The position numbers and the translations under genes were made by a program. The notes beneath the pieces are model-generated. The model was given only the letters and a program-made list of their open reading frames with translations, was not told where the DNA came from and ran no database searches. From Clostridiales bacterium (GTDB taxonomy: Bacteria; Bacillota; Clostridia; Christensenellales; Borkfalkiaceae), in the NCBI GenBank assembly GCA_015055965.1, contig SVHG01000012.1, positions 21,794 to 85,793 on the forward strand: a stretch of DNA of 64,000 nt, written 5' to 3'. Positions 37,438 to 46,360 of the stretch are shown in pieces. Numbering within the stretch: position 1 is the stretch's first letter; each line of letters starts with the position of its first letter.

Positions 37438-38259
37438 TTAAGCCGTAGGCGCGTAATCCGCGCTTAAGATTAAATGAAACTCCTCACTTAAATTTAAACT
37501 CTTTTCACTTATGCCGATTTTTACATTATAATAAATATTCGCTTTATCGCCAAAATATATCTGCATTTTTTCAATTTGGTAAATTTTCACACGGGACTGC
37601 CCCGCTACCGTTGTAACAGCTAACACACCCAGCTCCTTACCTTCTATAAAACCGCCCAACACTAATTTTTTTGCAAGCTGAGTTGAAACGATACAAACCG
37701 GATATTCATTATTAAAAACCAAATGATTCCCACTATCTAAAAAAGCTCTCGTTTTTAATATTTGACCTTTACAATAAAGCACGCATTCACAAGTGAAGGG
37801 ATAAATTAAACGCTTTTGAAACAGCTTTGCAAATAGCTTATTGCAGACACCGTATAAAATTAATCCTAATAAGAGCAATAAGCCAAGTGGAAATAATCCG
37901 TCGCTCGTACCGTATAAGAAGTTATAATCTATTTCTACCAAAGAAAAAAGCCCGTATATTGCGCCACCGAATAAAAAAGTTAAAAGTACGAATTTATTAA
38001 CCTTTAAAAAATATTCTTTAAAGGAAGTAAAACTTCCGCTTATTGCAACGGTAGAAAAAGCAAGAACTATTTTTAACCCTAAAAGTATTAATTCGTGAAG
38101 CCTAATAAAGGGAAATATTATTGCAAAAAAAGTACTAAACAAACACCCTAAAAATATACGCTTTTTACACGGATTACTTTCACCTTTAAAGGTAAGCTTA
38201 AGCAATATGTAATCAAATATAAAATTATCTATAATAACGTATTCCACGTAGACGTTCAT
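37438..38259 (-). CDS. spoIIGA: Sporulation sigma-E processing peptidase SpoIIGA
   Basis: 273 residues: five membrane helices in the first 150 residues, then an aspartic-protease-like domain with FLDSGNHLVF holding the catalytic Asp. SpoIIGA cleaves pro-SigE in the mother cell after a forespore signal. The start (MNVYVEYVIIDNFIFDY) aligns with the family, yet no Shine-Dalgarno site precedes it, and a TATAAT lies only six bases upstream, so the message may be leaderless. Confidence 0.95.
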   Translation of the reverse strand: MNVYVEYVIIDNFIFDYILLKLTFKGESNPCKKRIFLGCLFSTFFAIIFPFIRLHELILLGLKIVLAFSTVAISGSFTSFKEYFLKVNKFVLLTFLFGGAIYGLFSLVEIDYNFLYGTSDGLFPLGLLLLLGLILYGVCNKLFAKLFQKRLIYPFTCECVLYCKGQILKTRAFLDSGNHLVFNNEYPVCIVSTQLAKKLVLGGFIEGKELGVLAVTTVAGQSRVKIYQIEKMQIYFGDKANIYYNVKIGISEKSLNLSEEFHLILSADYAPTA

Positions 38260-38265
38260 AAAGAA

Positions 38266-38271
38266 ATTATA
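38266..38271 (-). promoter_or_regulatory. Possible -10 element of spoIIGA
   Basis: TATAAT on the minus strand, with the A of the start codon exactly at the expected transcription start. No good -35 is seen, as is common for Spo0A-activated promoters; no certain Spo0A box was identified. Confidence 0.5.
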
Positions 38272-38314
38272 CCATATTATCTGTTACCTTTTTTATTTAA
38301 TTTTGCAATAAAAA

Positions 38315-38354
38315 AAGGTATTTTGTCGCTTAATAAAAAGCAACAAAATACCTT
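38315..38354 (-). terminator. Terminator of lysK
   Basis: AAGGTATTTTGT(C/T)GC arms form a 14-15 pair stem around a TTAATAAAAA loop, followed on the minus strand by TTTTTTT. Confidence 0.9.
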
Positions 38355-38355
38355 C

Positions 38356-38369
38356 TAATCAACTTATAG
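38356..38369. repeat. Dispersed element after lysK
   Basis: TAATCAACTTATAG, the core in reverse with one change, between the lysK stop and its terminator stem. Confidence 0.65.
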
Positions 38370-38381
38370 CCTTACTTTTAA

Positions 38382-39953
38382 TTAAAAGCTAAGTAAGGGA
38401 AGATATTTATTTTTATCTACTGCAGCAAGGAATAAATAAAGACGAGGACCGCTATCTTGACCGAATAATAAATTATAGAAAACCTTAAAGAAACGCATTT
38501 GCTTTACGGTGTTTTCCTTCTTGGTAAGATTGGGATCGTTGATTATAGAATATAGGAAAGACTGAACTTCCTTTTCTTCTACCTTTTCTGCATCCGTTAA
38601 ATATTCGCAAAGCTTAGCAACTGCAACCTTTTCATCTTCTTGCATATTAGCAAAATATTCAGTATTCTTTTCAGGAAGAAGCTTGAATAGCTTAGAGGGT
38701 TGATGGTTGCAAATCCAGTTTTGCACGCGAAGCAAACGGGTTTCATCCATTTCGCCAAATTCAACGCCAATTTTAGCAAGCATTTCGCGAACTGATTGGG
38801 AGTTAAAGTCAACGATAGTAGCAACGGAAGCTAATACGCCAAAGGGAACTTTTGAATAAGATTGCTTACCGCTTACCATGCAGTAATCGAATACTGAGGT
38901 GTTATATTCGTCAGTTTCGCCGTTCTTATAAGCTTCTAGGTTTTTATCAAACTCGCTGTAGTGGCGAATAATGGTATCGTCAAAGTTAAACGCAAAGCCT
39001 GCTTCGGGTGCATATTTAGCGAATAACCATCTAACCATATCGGGCTCATAAACCTTTAAAACCTCAGCGGGGGTAATGTTGTTACCGGTTGAAGAGTGCA
39101 TGTCGCCTAATCCGGCAATAGAAAGCCAACCGTAGCCTTGGAATAAAGGAGGCGTAATACCTAAAATATTCTTAGCTATATCACTTGCAACAACGTAGCT
39201 ACCACTTGCTGCAGCGTGGTCTATTCCACCTGGTTCAAAGTCTACGCCTTCAACACCCCAACGCATAGGCCAGTCAACCTTCCAAACAAGCTTAATATGA
39301 CCGTATTCACGAACCTTAACGGTGTGAACGTGACCGCAAAGCTTACAACGGTAGGTTAAGGTTTCGCCGTCATCAGAAACCTCTGTAACCTCTGTAACGT
39401 CCTTTTTACAAACGTCACAGTACACGTTAACGGGCGCGTATTTTTCGCGCTCTTCCGCATTTTCTTCCTGAGTTTTGTATTTAAGAAGAACGTCGTAAAT
39501 TTCCTTTCTCTTCTTTAAAGCAAAAACTATGCCTTCTGCGTATGCGTTAGAAGTATAAAGCTTTGCCTGATATCTGTAATCAGGGTGAATATCAAGCTCT
39601 TCTAAAGACTTTTCAAATTCCTTTTCGTTGTATTCTGCATAAGAAGAATATACGCCGTGAGGATCGGGGATTTCAGCGTAAGGCATACCTAAGTATTTGT
39701 CGAAGCCTTCCGTGATTTTTGCAATATTAGAAGGAACTTTTCTTAATCTGTCGTATTCGTCCCAAGAGAAAAGCAATCTTGCCTTTTTGCCAAGCTTTTG
39801 AAGGGCGCGCACAACGTAATAGCTGGTTGCTATATCTCTAAAGTTACCGATATGAACTGAACCGGAGGGGCTAATACCCGCCGCGCATACGTACTCTTCC
39901 TTATTAGGATTTCTTTCAATTAATTCTCTTGCTATTTTTTCTGCCCAATGCAT
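38382..39953 (-). CDS. lysK: Class I lysyl-tRNA synthetase
   Basis: 523 residues. It is a class I enzyme (HIGN at 34-37 within ISPSGSVHIGNFRD, and a KMSKS-equivalent MHSSTGNNITP), with zinc-binding CDVC and CKLCGH pairs. Class I LysRS is standard in archaea and found in scattered bacteria, whereas most Firmicutes use class II LysS. Whether a class II copy exists elsewhere in the genome cannot be known here. It follows a cytidylate-kinase-like gene by three bases. Confidence 0.95.
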   Translation of the reverse strand: MHWAEKIARELIERNPNKEEYVCAAGISPSGSVHIGNFRDIATSYYVVRALQKLGKKARLLFSWDEYDRLRKVPSNIAKITEGFDKYLGMPYAEIPDPHGVYSSYAEYNEKEFEKSLEELDIHPDYRYQAKLYTSNAYAEGIVFALKKRKEIYDVLLKYKTQEENAEEREKYAPVNVYCDVCKKDVTEVTEVSDDGETLTYRCKLCGHVHTVKVREYGHIKLVWKVDWPMRWGVEGVDFEPGGIDHAAASGSYVVASDIAKNILGITPPLFQGYGWLSIAGLGDMHSSTGNNITPAEVLKVYEPDMVRWLFAKYAPEAGFAFNFDDTIIRHYSEFDKNLEAYKNGETDEYNTSVFDYCMVSGKQSYSKVPFGVLASVATIVDFNSQSVREMLAKIGVEFGEMDETRLLRVQNWICNHQPSKLFKLLPEKNTEYFANMQEDEKVAVAKLCEYLTDAEKVEEKEVQSFLYSIINDPNLTKKENTVKQMRFFKVFYNLLFGQDSGPRLYLFLAAVDKNKYLPLLSF

Positions 39954-39956
39954 AGT

Positions 39957-40523
39957 TTATTTTGCCTCCGTTTTATATTGAACGTATTTTTTTATCATTT
40001 CTTCCGCCACCTGTTCGGGCGTTAAATTCGTTGTGTCTATAACGCAGTCGTAGTTATCCATATCAAGAATATCCACGTTATAGCATTGGCTGTATCTAAT
40101 TTGCTCAGCCTGTCTGCGTTCGTTGATTTTCGTTACAGCTTCTTCTAAGCAAGAATAGCATTCCGAACATCTTTGAGCAGACATAATTCTTTTTGCCGCT
40201 TCGTTAATATCTACCTTAAGATAAAAACTGTAGGTAGAAGGCACGAAGTGGAAGCCAAGCCTTGAATCCACGATATAGCTACCTTCCTTATCCTCGTAAG
40301 CTCTTTGATAATCGTCGAATATCTTATCGAACTCCGGCTTGCCAACTATAAACTTGTTAAATTCAACGGCATCCATATTCATTTCCATTGCCATTTTACG
40401 ATTGATAACACCAATAGAAACGATTTCCGCTTTCATGCGTTCTGCCAGAATTTTACATACCGTTGACTTACCACTGCCTAAATCTCCTGTAACCGATATC
40501 CTAAATTCCATCTCTTTCGTCAT
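39957..40523 (-). CDS. Cytidylate-kinase-like P-loop kinase
   Basis: 188 residues. The P-loop is TGDLGSGKSTV near residues 12-22; CMP-kinase-like segments (IVSIGVINRKMA, then YIVDSRLGFHF) follow, and a CSECYSC cluster sits in the lid region. It belongs to the cytidylate kinase 2 type group and may phosphorylate a nucleotide or act as a dephospho-kinase-like enzyme. It is placed between a hypothetical gene (four-base overlap) and class I lysK. Confidence 0.75.
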   Translation of the reverse strand: MTKEMEFRISVTGDLGSGKSTVCKILAERMKAEIVSIGVINRKMAMEMNMDAVEFNKFIVGKPEFDKIFDDYQRAYEDKEGSYIVDSRLGFHFVPSTYSFYLKVDINEAAKRIMSAQRCSECYSCLEEAVTKINERRQAEQIRYSQCYNVDILDMDNYDCVIDTTNLTPEQVAEEMIKKYVQYKTEAK

Positions 40524-41167
40524 AATTTAACTCCCTGTGCCCTTGCAAACTCTATTATAGTTGCAAGTAATTTTTCTTTCTTAACGGCAACTATTTTAGC
40601 TAAGTCGCACATTATCTTATAAACGTCGTATATTCCGTTAAGAATAAACGCCGTTTCATTTTTCTCATAATACTTATCTACCGCAACGGTTATTAATATT
40701 GCGTGGGGATTGGTTTTAATTATAGTTTTTGACTTTTCCAAAGCCCCTTCTATGCTATCCGTTCCGGCAAACACGTCTGCATGGGAAAGAACTGCCCAAA
40801 TAAAGCGCATTTCTTCCTCCTGCAGGTCACGGTTATCCATACAAGCGACTAAGAACAACGCCTGAAGATATTCTTCAAAGTTAACTATAACCTCTTTTGC
40901 TGTATAGTTAAACCCGCGGTTAGCAAAGTATTCACCGTATAAGTCAGCTATACGCATCTCGCTATCTAAAAGCAGTTTTTTACCCTGTTCTATCCCTTCT
41001 TCCAAGGTAATAAACTTTTCTTCCGCCTTAATTTCTATAACGGGCGCGCTTGGGGTAAATATTTCTAACTGCATTTGCTCTTCAACGCTTTCTTCTTTTA
41101 TAGGCTTTGTATCTTCTTTTGCCTCTGTAACGCTATTTTCATCCACTAAATCCACTATTTCTTCCAT
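40520..41167 (-). CDS. Hypothetical acidic helical protein
   Basis: 215 residues. The first 50 are acidic and disordered (many Glu and Asp); the rest is all-helical, with LFLVACMDNRDLQEEEMRFI and a C-terminal LAKIVAVKKEKLLATII. No family is recognised. The frame stays open for about 28 codons upstream of the ATG to the parC end, and a GGAAAGGG lies there without a standard start codon in the right place, so the true N-terminus is uncertain. It is in the parE-parC-lysK run. Confidence 0.65.
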   Translation of the reverse strand: MEEIVDLVDENSVTEAKEDTKPIKEESVEEQMQLEIFTPSAPVIEIKAEEKFITLEEGIEQGKKLLLDSEMRIADLYGEYFANRGFNYTAKEVIVNFEEYLQALFLVACMDNRDLQEEEMRFIWAVLSHADVFAGTDSIEGALEKSKTIIKTNPHAILITVAVDKYYEKNETAFILNGIYDVYKIMCDLAKIVAVKKEKLLATIIEFARAQGVKL

Positions 41168-41252
41168 CTCTAAAGATTTTACGGGCGCAGAAACAACTTT
41201 GGATTTTTTAGCGCGTTCAGCTTTTATTAAATTGTTTCCCTTTCCTGTAAAA

Positions 41253-43697
41253 TCAACGTTGCCTGGCGATAATATAAACCTTTTCGGGTTGACACATGCC
41301 TATTTCAGCAATAACCTTACCCTTAGTGGTTCTATTTTCTACAACGACCTTAGTACTATCTGAATAACTAATAGTTCCAAGTCTATCTAATACCGCAAAA
41401 TCAACCTTTTCGCCACCCATTAGCCACTTAACGAATACAACGCATTCTGCGTTACCGTCGCCAAGCTCAACGAGTTTAACGCCCTTTCTTGCCCTTGCAA
41501 GCTTGTTAATAGTTCCAAGTATTACTCGCTTGAACGTACCAAAGCTGGTTGCTACTAAAATTTCGCCGTTAAAGTCGTCGTCTACCTGAGTTGCGTAAAT
41601 AAGCTTATCGTCGTCGGCTACGTCCATACCCTTAACGCCACCTGCGCTTCTACCCTGTTCGGGAATTTCGCTATCTGCGTATAGACACATACCCTTTTCC
41701 GTAGCAAAGAATAGGTTGGTATTCGGGCGGTATTCTTCAACTGAAATAACCTCGTCGCCCGCTTTAAGCTTGGTTGCTTGGAATATTTGCTTTAATAAGC
41801 CGTATTCAGACCAATCTGAAAGCTTAACGTAGCCCATTCTAGTAAAGAAGTAAATCTTACCGGTGGGCATAGGTTCGCCTTCTCTTATAGCGAACATTGC
41901 AACCGGTCTTTCGTTTCCTGCCTTTTTAAACAGCTGATCAAAGCGAACGCCGGGCGCGTACTGACCTTTTGATTCAGGTAATAACTCAACGTCCATCTTA
42001 TAGCAATTACCTAAGTTGGTAAAGGCTAAAATAGTTTGACTGGTATCCACGTGGCAAGAGAATAGGAATAGTTCCTTCTTGTTGGGCGCAGATTCGTTAA
42101 GTATGCGCTTATAAGAAGAGGTTTTAATCTTTCTTATTAAGCCGTTAGCGCACATACCTACCACGAAGTGCTCTATAGGACGAACGTCATCAAACTTTTC
42201 AAAGGTTACTTCTTCTAACGAATTAACCATGATTGAACGTCTTTCTTCGCGGTGCTTCTTCTTTATTTCGCGCATTTCATCCTTTACGATAGACATTTGC
42301 ATTCTCTTGCTATCTAATATCTTTTGTAGGTATTCAATGCGTTCCTTTAATTCTTTAAGCTCTAACTTTAAATTATCTACTTCAAGCTTGGTTAATCTTG
42401 CAAGTCTTAAATCTAAAATTGCCTGAGCTTGCTTTTCGCTTAGAGTAAAGCGCTTGCGTAAATTTTGGCGCGCGGTAGAGGTATCGGGAGATTTTTTGAT
42501 TATTTGAATAACCTCGTCAATATTGGTTACCGCAATTATTAAGCCTTCTAAAATATGTGCGCGTTCTTTAGCTTTATCTAGCTCGTATTTAGTTCTTCTT
42601 ACTATTATGTTGCGCTGATAGTCAACGTAATAGGTTAATATCTCTATAAGTCCCATTTGGCGGGGCTTTCCACCCGCAATAGCAACCATGTTTATACCAA
42701 AGGATACCTGTAAACCGGTATTCTTGTTTAGGTATGCTATAATCTTATCGGGATCAACGTCCTTTTTAAGCTTAATTACGGCGCGCATGCCCTTTCTGTC
42801 TGATTCGTCGCATACGTCTGCAATACCGCCTAAAATTTCTTTATTCTTATCTGCTAAGTCTGAAATTTTACGTAATAAAGCCGCCTTATTGGTTTGATAA
42901 GGCATTTCCGTAATAACGATATTTTTCTTTTCGCCGTCGCCCTGCTCTACGCTGATTTTTGACTGAATAATAATCTTACCCTTACCCGTTTCGTAAGCCT
43001 TCTTTAAATTTTCTCCGCCAACGATAAAGCCTCCGGTGGGGAAATCAGGTCCTTTGATTATCTTCATAAGCTCGTCAATCTTAATTTTGGGATTATCTAT
43101 AACAGCGCAAGCGCCGTCTATAACCTCAGCAAGATTGTGAGGGGGAATGTTAGTGGCTAGGCCTACCGCTATACCTGAAGAACCGTTTACCAATAGATTG
43201 GGATATCTACCCGGTAAGGTTGCGGGCTCTTGAAGACTGTCGTCAAAGTTTAAATCCCATTCTACGGTGTTCTTTTCTAAGTCACGCAATAATTCTAACG
43301 CTAAGGGCTGTAGCTTAACTTCAGTATAACGCATTGCTGCAGCGCTATCACCGTCTATAGAACCGAAGTTACCGTGTCCCTGAACAAGGGGGGCTCTCAT
43401 ATTAAAAGGTTGCGCTAAACGAACCATCGCGTCATAAACGGATGAGTCGCCGTGGGGGTGATATTTTGCAAGACAGTCACCGACTACTCTCGCGCTCTTT
43501 TTAAAATCCTTATCGGGAAGCATTCCTTGATCGAACATAGAGTACAGAATTCTACGCTGAACGGGCTTAAGTCCATCCTCTACTCGGGGAAGGGCTCTAT
43601 CCATTATAACGTATTCAGCGTAAGGAATCATACAATTATGAAGCACGTCCTCTAGCGAATTCGTAACTATTCCGTCTTTCTTTTCTATAATTTCCAT
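41253..43697 (-). CDS. parC: Type IIA topoisomerase A subunit, ParC-like
   Basis: 814 residues. The catalytic Tyr is Tyr124 in AAAMRYTE; the QRDR reads [19 protein letters not shown] with Ser and Asp at the quinolone-sensitive positions. [12 protein letters not shown], with Gln rather than the His of gyrase, is the ParC form, and the C-terminal beta-pinwheel lacks a GyrA box (QRRGGKG type). This favours topoisomerase IV (decatenation) over gyrase. It follows the B subunit gene by about 85 bases. AAGGAAA precedes the ATG. Confidence 0.85.
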   Translation of the reverse strand: MEIIEKKDGIVTNSLEDVLHNCMIPYAEYVIMDRALPRVEDGLKPVQRRILYSMFDQGMLPDKDFKKSARVVGDCLAKYHPHGDSSVYDAMVRLAQPFNMRAPLVQGHGNFGSIDGDSAAAMRYTEVKLQPLALELLRDLEKNTVEWDLNFDDSLQEPATLPGRYPNLLVNGSSGIAVGLATNIPPHNLAEVIDGACAVIDNPKIKIDELMKIIKGPDFPTGGFIVGGENLKKAYETGKGKIIIQSKISVEQGDGEKKNIVITEMPYQTNKAALLRKISDLADKNKEILGGIADVCDESDRKGMRAVIKLKKDVDPDKIIAYLNKNTGLQVSFGINMVAIAGGKPRQMGLIEILTYYVDYQRNIIVRRTKYELDKAKERAHILEGLIIAVTNIDEVIQIIKKSPDTSTARQNLRKRFTLSEKQAQAILDLRLARLTKLEVDNLKLELKELKERIEYLQKILDSKRMQMSIVKDEMREIKKKHREERRSIMVNSLEEVTFEKFDDVRPIEHFVVGMCANGLIRKIKTSSYKRILNESAPNKKELFLFSCHVDTSQTILAFTNLGNCYKMDVELLPESKGQYAPGVRFDQLFKKAGNERPVAMFAIREGEPMPTGKIYFFTRMGYVKLSDWSEYGLLKQIFQATKLKAGDEVISVEEYRPNTNLFFATEKGMCLYADSEIPEQGRSAGGVKGMDVADDDKLIYATQVDDDFNGEILVATSFGTFKRVILGTINKLARARKGVKLVELGDGNAECVVFVKWLMGGEKVDFAVLDRLGTISYSDSTKVVVENRTTKGKVIAEIGMCQPEKVYIIARQR

Positions 43698-43782
43698 TAT
43701 TTTTTTCCTTAATTACAAGTTCAAAGATGTATTTGCATACCGTAATACCGCTCGGTACGCCTATTAAAAGCTAGTGTACTTA

Positions 43783-45744
43783 TCAGCCAAGACCTATTTT
43801 ATCTTTAAATGAATCTTCCTTGTTGAAGTTTGCGTATTCTTGAATATAGCGCTTACGGCTTTCAAGAGCATCCCCCATTAAGGTTGTAATCATTCTATCT
43901 GCATTAGCTGCATCCTCTAACGTTACTTGTAAAAGTATTCTGGTTTGAGGATTCATAGTGGTATCCCAAAGCTGTTCGGGATTCATTTCACCAAGACCTT
44001 TGTATCTTTGGATAGAGTAGCCTCTTCCTACCTTTGCTATCTTTTCTTGAAGCTCGTTATCGTCGTATGCGTATTCTATAACGTCCTTCTTATACACCTT
44101 GTAAAGAGGGGGCATACCGATATATACGTGACCTGCTTGAATAAGCTCCTTCATATAGCGGAAGAAGAAGGTTAAAAGTATTGCTCTTATGTGCGCGCCG
44201 TCTTGGTCAGCATCTGATAAAATAATAACCTTGTGGTAATTTAAACCCTTTAAATCAAAGTCACTACCGATACCCGTGCCTAAAGCGCTTATCATAGAAC
44301 ACATTTCTTCGTTTGCTAAAACTTCGTCTATACGCTTTTTCTCTACGTTTAAGGGTTTACCTCTTAGAGGTAAAATTGCTTGATGCTGACGGTCTCTGCC
44401 CTGTTTCGCGCTACCGCCTGCCGAATCACCCTCAACTATAAATAATTCGTTTAGCTCTGACTTTCTTGAAGAGCATGATGCAAGCTTACCAACTAAACGC
44501 ATCATGTCTGCGCCGTTCTTTGCACGAGCTATTTCCTTTGCTCTTCTTTCTGCAAGTCTTACCTTTGCAGCGCCTTGAGCCTTTGCTATTATTGCTTCAA
44601 ATAATTTTACGTTTTTCTTTACTGCAGTAAGCTTACCAATTTCTTCTACCGTTGCAGCTTCTACTGCGGGGCGCGCTTCGGGATTACCAAGCTTATTCTT
44701 GGTTTGACCTTCAAACTGAACCTCTGCCATTTGAACGGATAAAACTACCGTAATACCTTCCCTAAAGTCTTCGCCCATGAAGTTATCTTCCTTTTCTTTA
44801 AGAAGATTGTGCGATCTTGCGTAATCGTTAAGCACTCTTGTAAGACCTGATTTAAAGCCCGTTTCGTGCATACCGCCTTCGCCCGTGGGAATGTTATTTA
44901 CGAAGGATGCAATATTTTCTGAATAGCTATCCGTGTGTTGAATCGCAAATTCTATTTTTATACCGTCCTTTTCCGTACAAGCGTATAAAGGCTCTGAATA
45001 TAAAGAGGTTTTACCTTCGTTAAGATATACAACGAAATCCTTAATACCGCCAACGTAGTTAAAGTGCTTTTCTACGGGCTGTTCCCCTCTATCGTCGTAA
45101 AAATCAATCTTTAAGCCCTTATTTAAAAATGCTAATTCGCGTAAGCGGCGAGTAATCGTTTCAGCAGAAAATTCCACCGTTTCAAATACAGTTGCATCAG
45201 GCTTGAAGTGAACGAATGAACCGCGCTTTTTAGTCTTTTTTCCGATATCCGTCAATGGACCTGCGGGCACGCCTGAATGAACCTTACCTTTTTTATCCTT
45301 ATAGCTTGAAAATTGCATAAAGTGGGTTGTTTTTCCATCGTATACCTCTACCTTAAGCCATTCAGAAAGAGCGTTGGTAACCGACGCGCCTACACCGTGC
45401 AATCCGCCTGAATAGCTGTAGTTGCTATTATCGAATTTACCGCCTGCGTGAAGCTGTGTGAATACTACCTGCACGCCTGAAACCTTTGCAACGGGGTGAA
45501 TATCTATGGGGATACCTCTACCGTCGTCCTCTACCGAAGCAGAGCCGTCTGCATGAAGTCTTACTTCCACTTTGGTTGCATAGCCATTTGCAGCCTCGTC
45601 TATAGCGTTATCTACTATTTCCCAAAGTATGTGGTGTAAGCCCTTAACACCCGTTGTGCCGATATACATACCGGGGCGTAGTCTTACCGCGTCTAACCCT
45701 TCTAAAATCTTTATATCTGACGATTTGTAATCTGTTTTTGCCAT
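43783..45744 (-). CDS. parE: Type IIA topoisomerase B subunit, ParE-like
   Basis: 653 residues from the ATG at 45744, which has GGAG six bases upstream; an ATG four codons earlier would contain that site. GHKL ATPase motifs: EIVDNAIDEA, DDGRGIP and GGLHGVGASVTNALSEW; TOPRIM: VEGDSAGGSAKQGRDR and DADQDGAHI. The GSFVHFKPD segment resembles ParE more than GyrB. Together with the A subunit next to it the pair is best read as topoisomerase IV. Not near dnaA or recF as far as visible. Confidence 0.85.
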   Translation of the reverse strand: MAKTDYKSSDIKILEGLDAVRLRPGMYIGTTGVKGLHHILWEIVDNAIDEAANGYATKVEVRLHADGSASVEDDGRGIPIDIHPVAKVSGVQVVFTQLHAGGKFDNSNYSYSGGLHGVGASVTNALSEWLKVEVYDGKTTHFMQFSSYKDKKGKVHSGVPAGPLTDIGKKTKKRGSFVHFKPDATVFETVEFSAETITRRLRELAFLNKGLKIDFYDDRGEQPVEKHFNYVGGIKDFVVYLNEGKTSLYSEPLYACTEKDGIKIEFAIQHTDSYSENIASFVNNIPTGEGGMHETGFKSGLTRVLNDYARSHNLLKEKEDNFMGEDFREGITVVLSVQMAEVQFEGQTKNKLGNPEARPAVEAATVEEIGKLTAVKKNVKLFEAIIAKAQGAAKVRLAERRAKEIARAKNGADMMRLVGKLASCSSRKSELNELFIVEGDSAGGSAKQGRDRQHQAILPLRGKPLNVEKKRIDEVLANEEMCSMISALGTGIGSDFDLKGLNYHKVIILSDADQDGAHIRAILLTFFFRYMKELIQAGHVYIGMPPLYKVYKKDVIEYAYDDNELQEKIAKVGRGYSIQRYKGLGEMNPEQLWDTTMNPQTRILLQVTLEDAANADRMITTLMGDALESRKRYIQEYANFNKEDSFKDKIGLG

Positions 45745-45778
45745 ATTACTCTCCATTATAAACTCAAATAATATAACA

Positions 45779-45807
45779 AGTATAACATAAAAATACTATT
45801 TAATCAA
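45779..45807 (-). promoter_or_regulatory. Sigma-A promoter of parE-parC
   Basis: On the minus strand TTGATT (45807-45802), 17 bases, TATACT (45784-45779), about 35 bases before the parE ATG. Confidence 0.75.
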
Positions 45808-45920
45808 GGTAATTTGTGTTAACTAGCGGATTTTTTGGTAAGATTTTATATATTTATATAAAAAAACCTATTTTTCGCACTTCTTTTTTACCTTTTACAC
45901 CTTACTTAAATTGTTAACGC

Positions 45921-45947
45921 AAAAAAAATCGAAGAGAGGCTCTTCGA
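45921..45947 (-). terminator. Terminator of the LysM gene
   Basis: A perfect eight-pair stem TCGAAGAG/CTCTTCGA with a three-base loop, followed on the minus strand by eight T. Confidence 0.9.
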
Positions 45948-45998
45948 CTTGATGCTTTTTTGATTTTTATTTTTCTTTGAAAAATACTTTTTGAATTT

Positions 45999-46307
45999 TT
46001 AGGGAATTTCTACTATTTGGTACGGGTAAATATAAGAGATAGCGTTATACTCTAAAAGCTCGTCTTCCAACACTCCGTAATATTCGCATACCGATTGCAG
46101 GCTTTCAAAAGGCTGAACGACGTGTAGTCTTTGCGCGCGCTCCATTACGATTACCGCGCCGACTTGAGGTTCTTCGTTTAGACCGTTTAAGGCAATTATT
46201 CTGCAAGGCGCAGCCGAATGCTTTTTGCACTCTTCCATAAAGCCATCTTCACCAATTCTAACGATAAATTTTTTACAATCGTCAAATAAAAATAATAAGT
46301 TCGTCAT
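45999..46307 (-). CDS. Small LysM-like domain protein
   Basis: 102 residues, no signal peptide. The C-terminal half (LHVVQPFESLQSVCEYYGV, then LLEYNAI and YQIVEIP) fits a LysM fold; the N-terminal half (RIGEDGFMEECKK) is unassigned. LysM without export signal, next to a spoVB-type flippase and in a sporulating organism, would fit a spore-coat or cortex-interacting protein of the SafA kind; this is inference. It is divergent from spoVB and has its own terminator. Confidence 0.72.
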   Translation of the reverse strand: MTNLLFLFDDCKKFIVRIGEDGFMEECKKHSAAPCRIIALNGLNEEPQVGAVIVMERAQRLHVVQPFESLQSVCEYYGVLEDELLEYNAISYIYPYQIVEIP

Positions 46308-46360
46308 ATTACGAATATATTTAGAAGCGTAATAATTTATTCGTTAAAGGATGTGATAGT

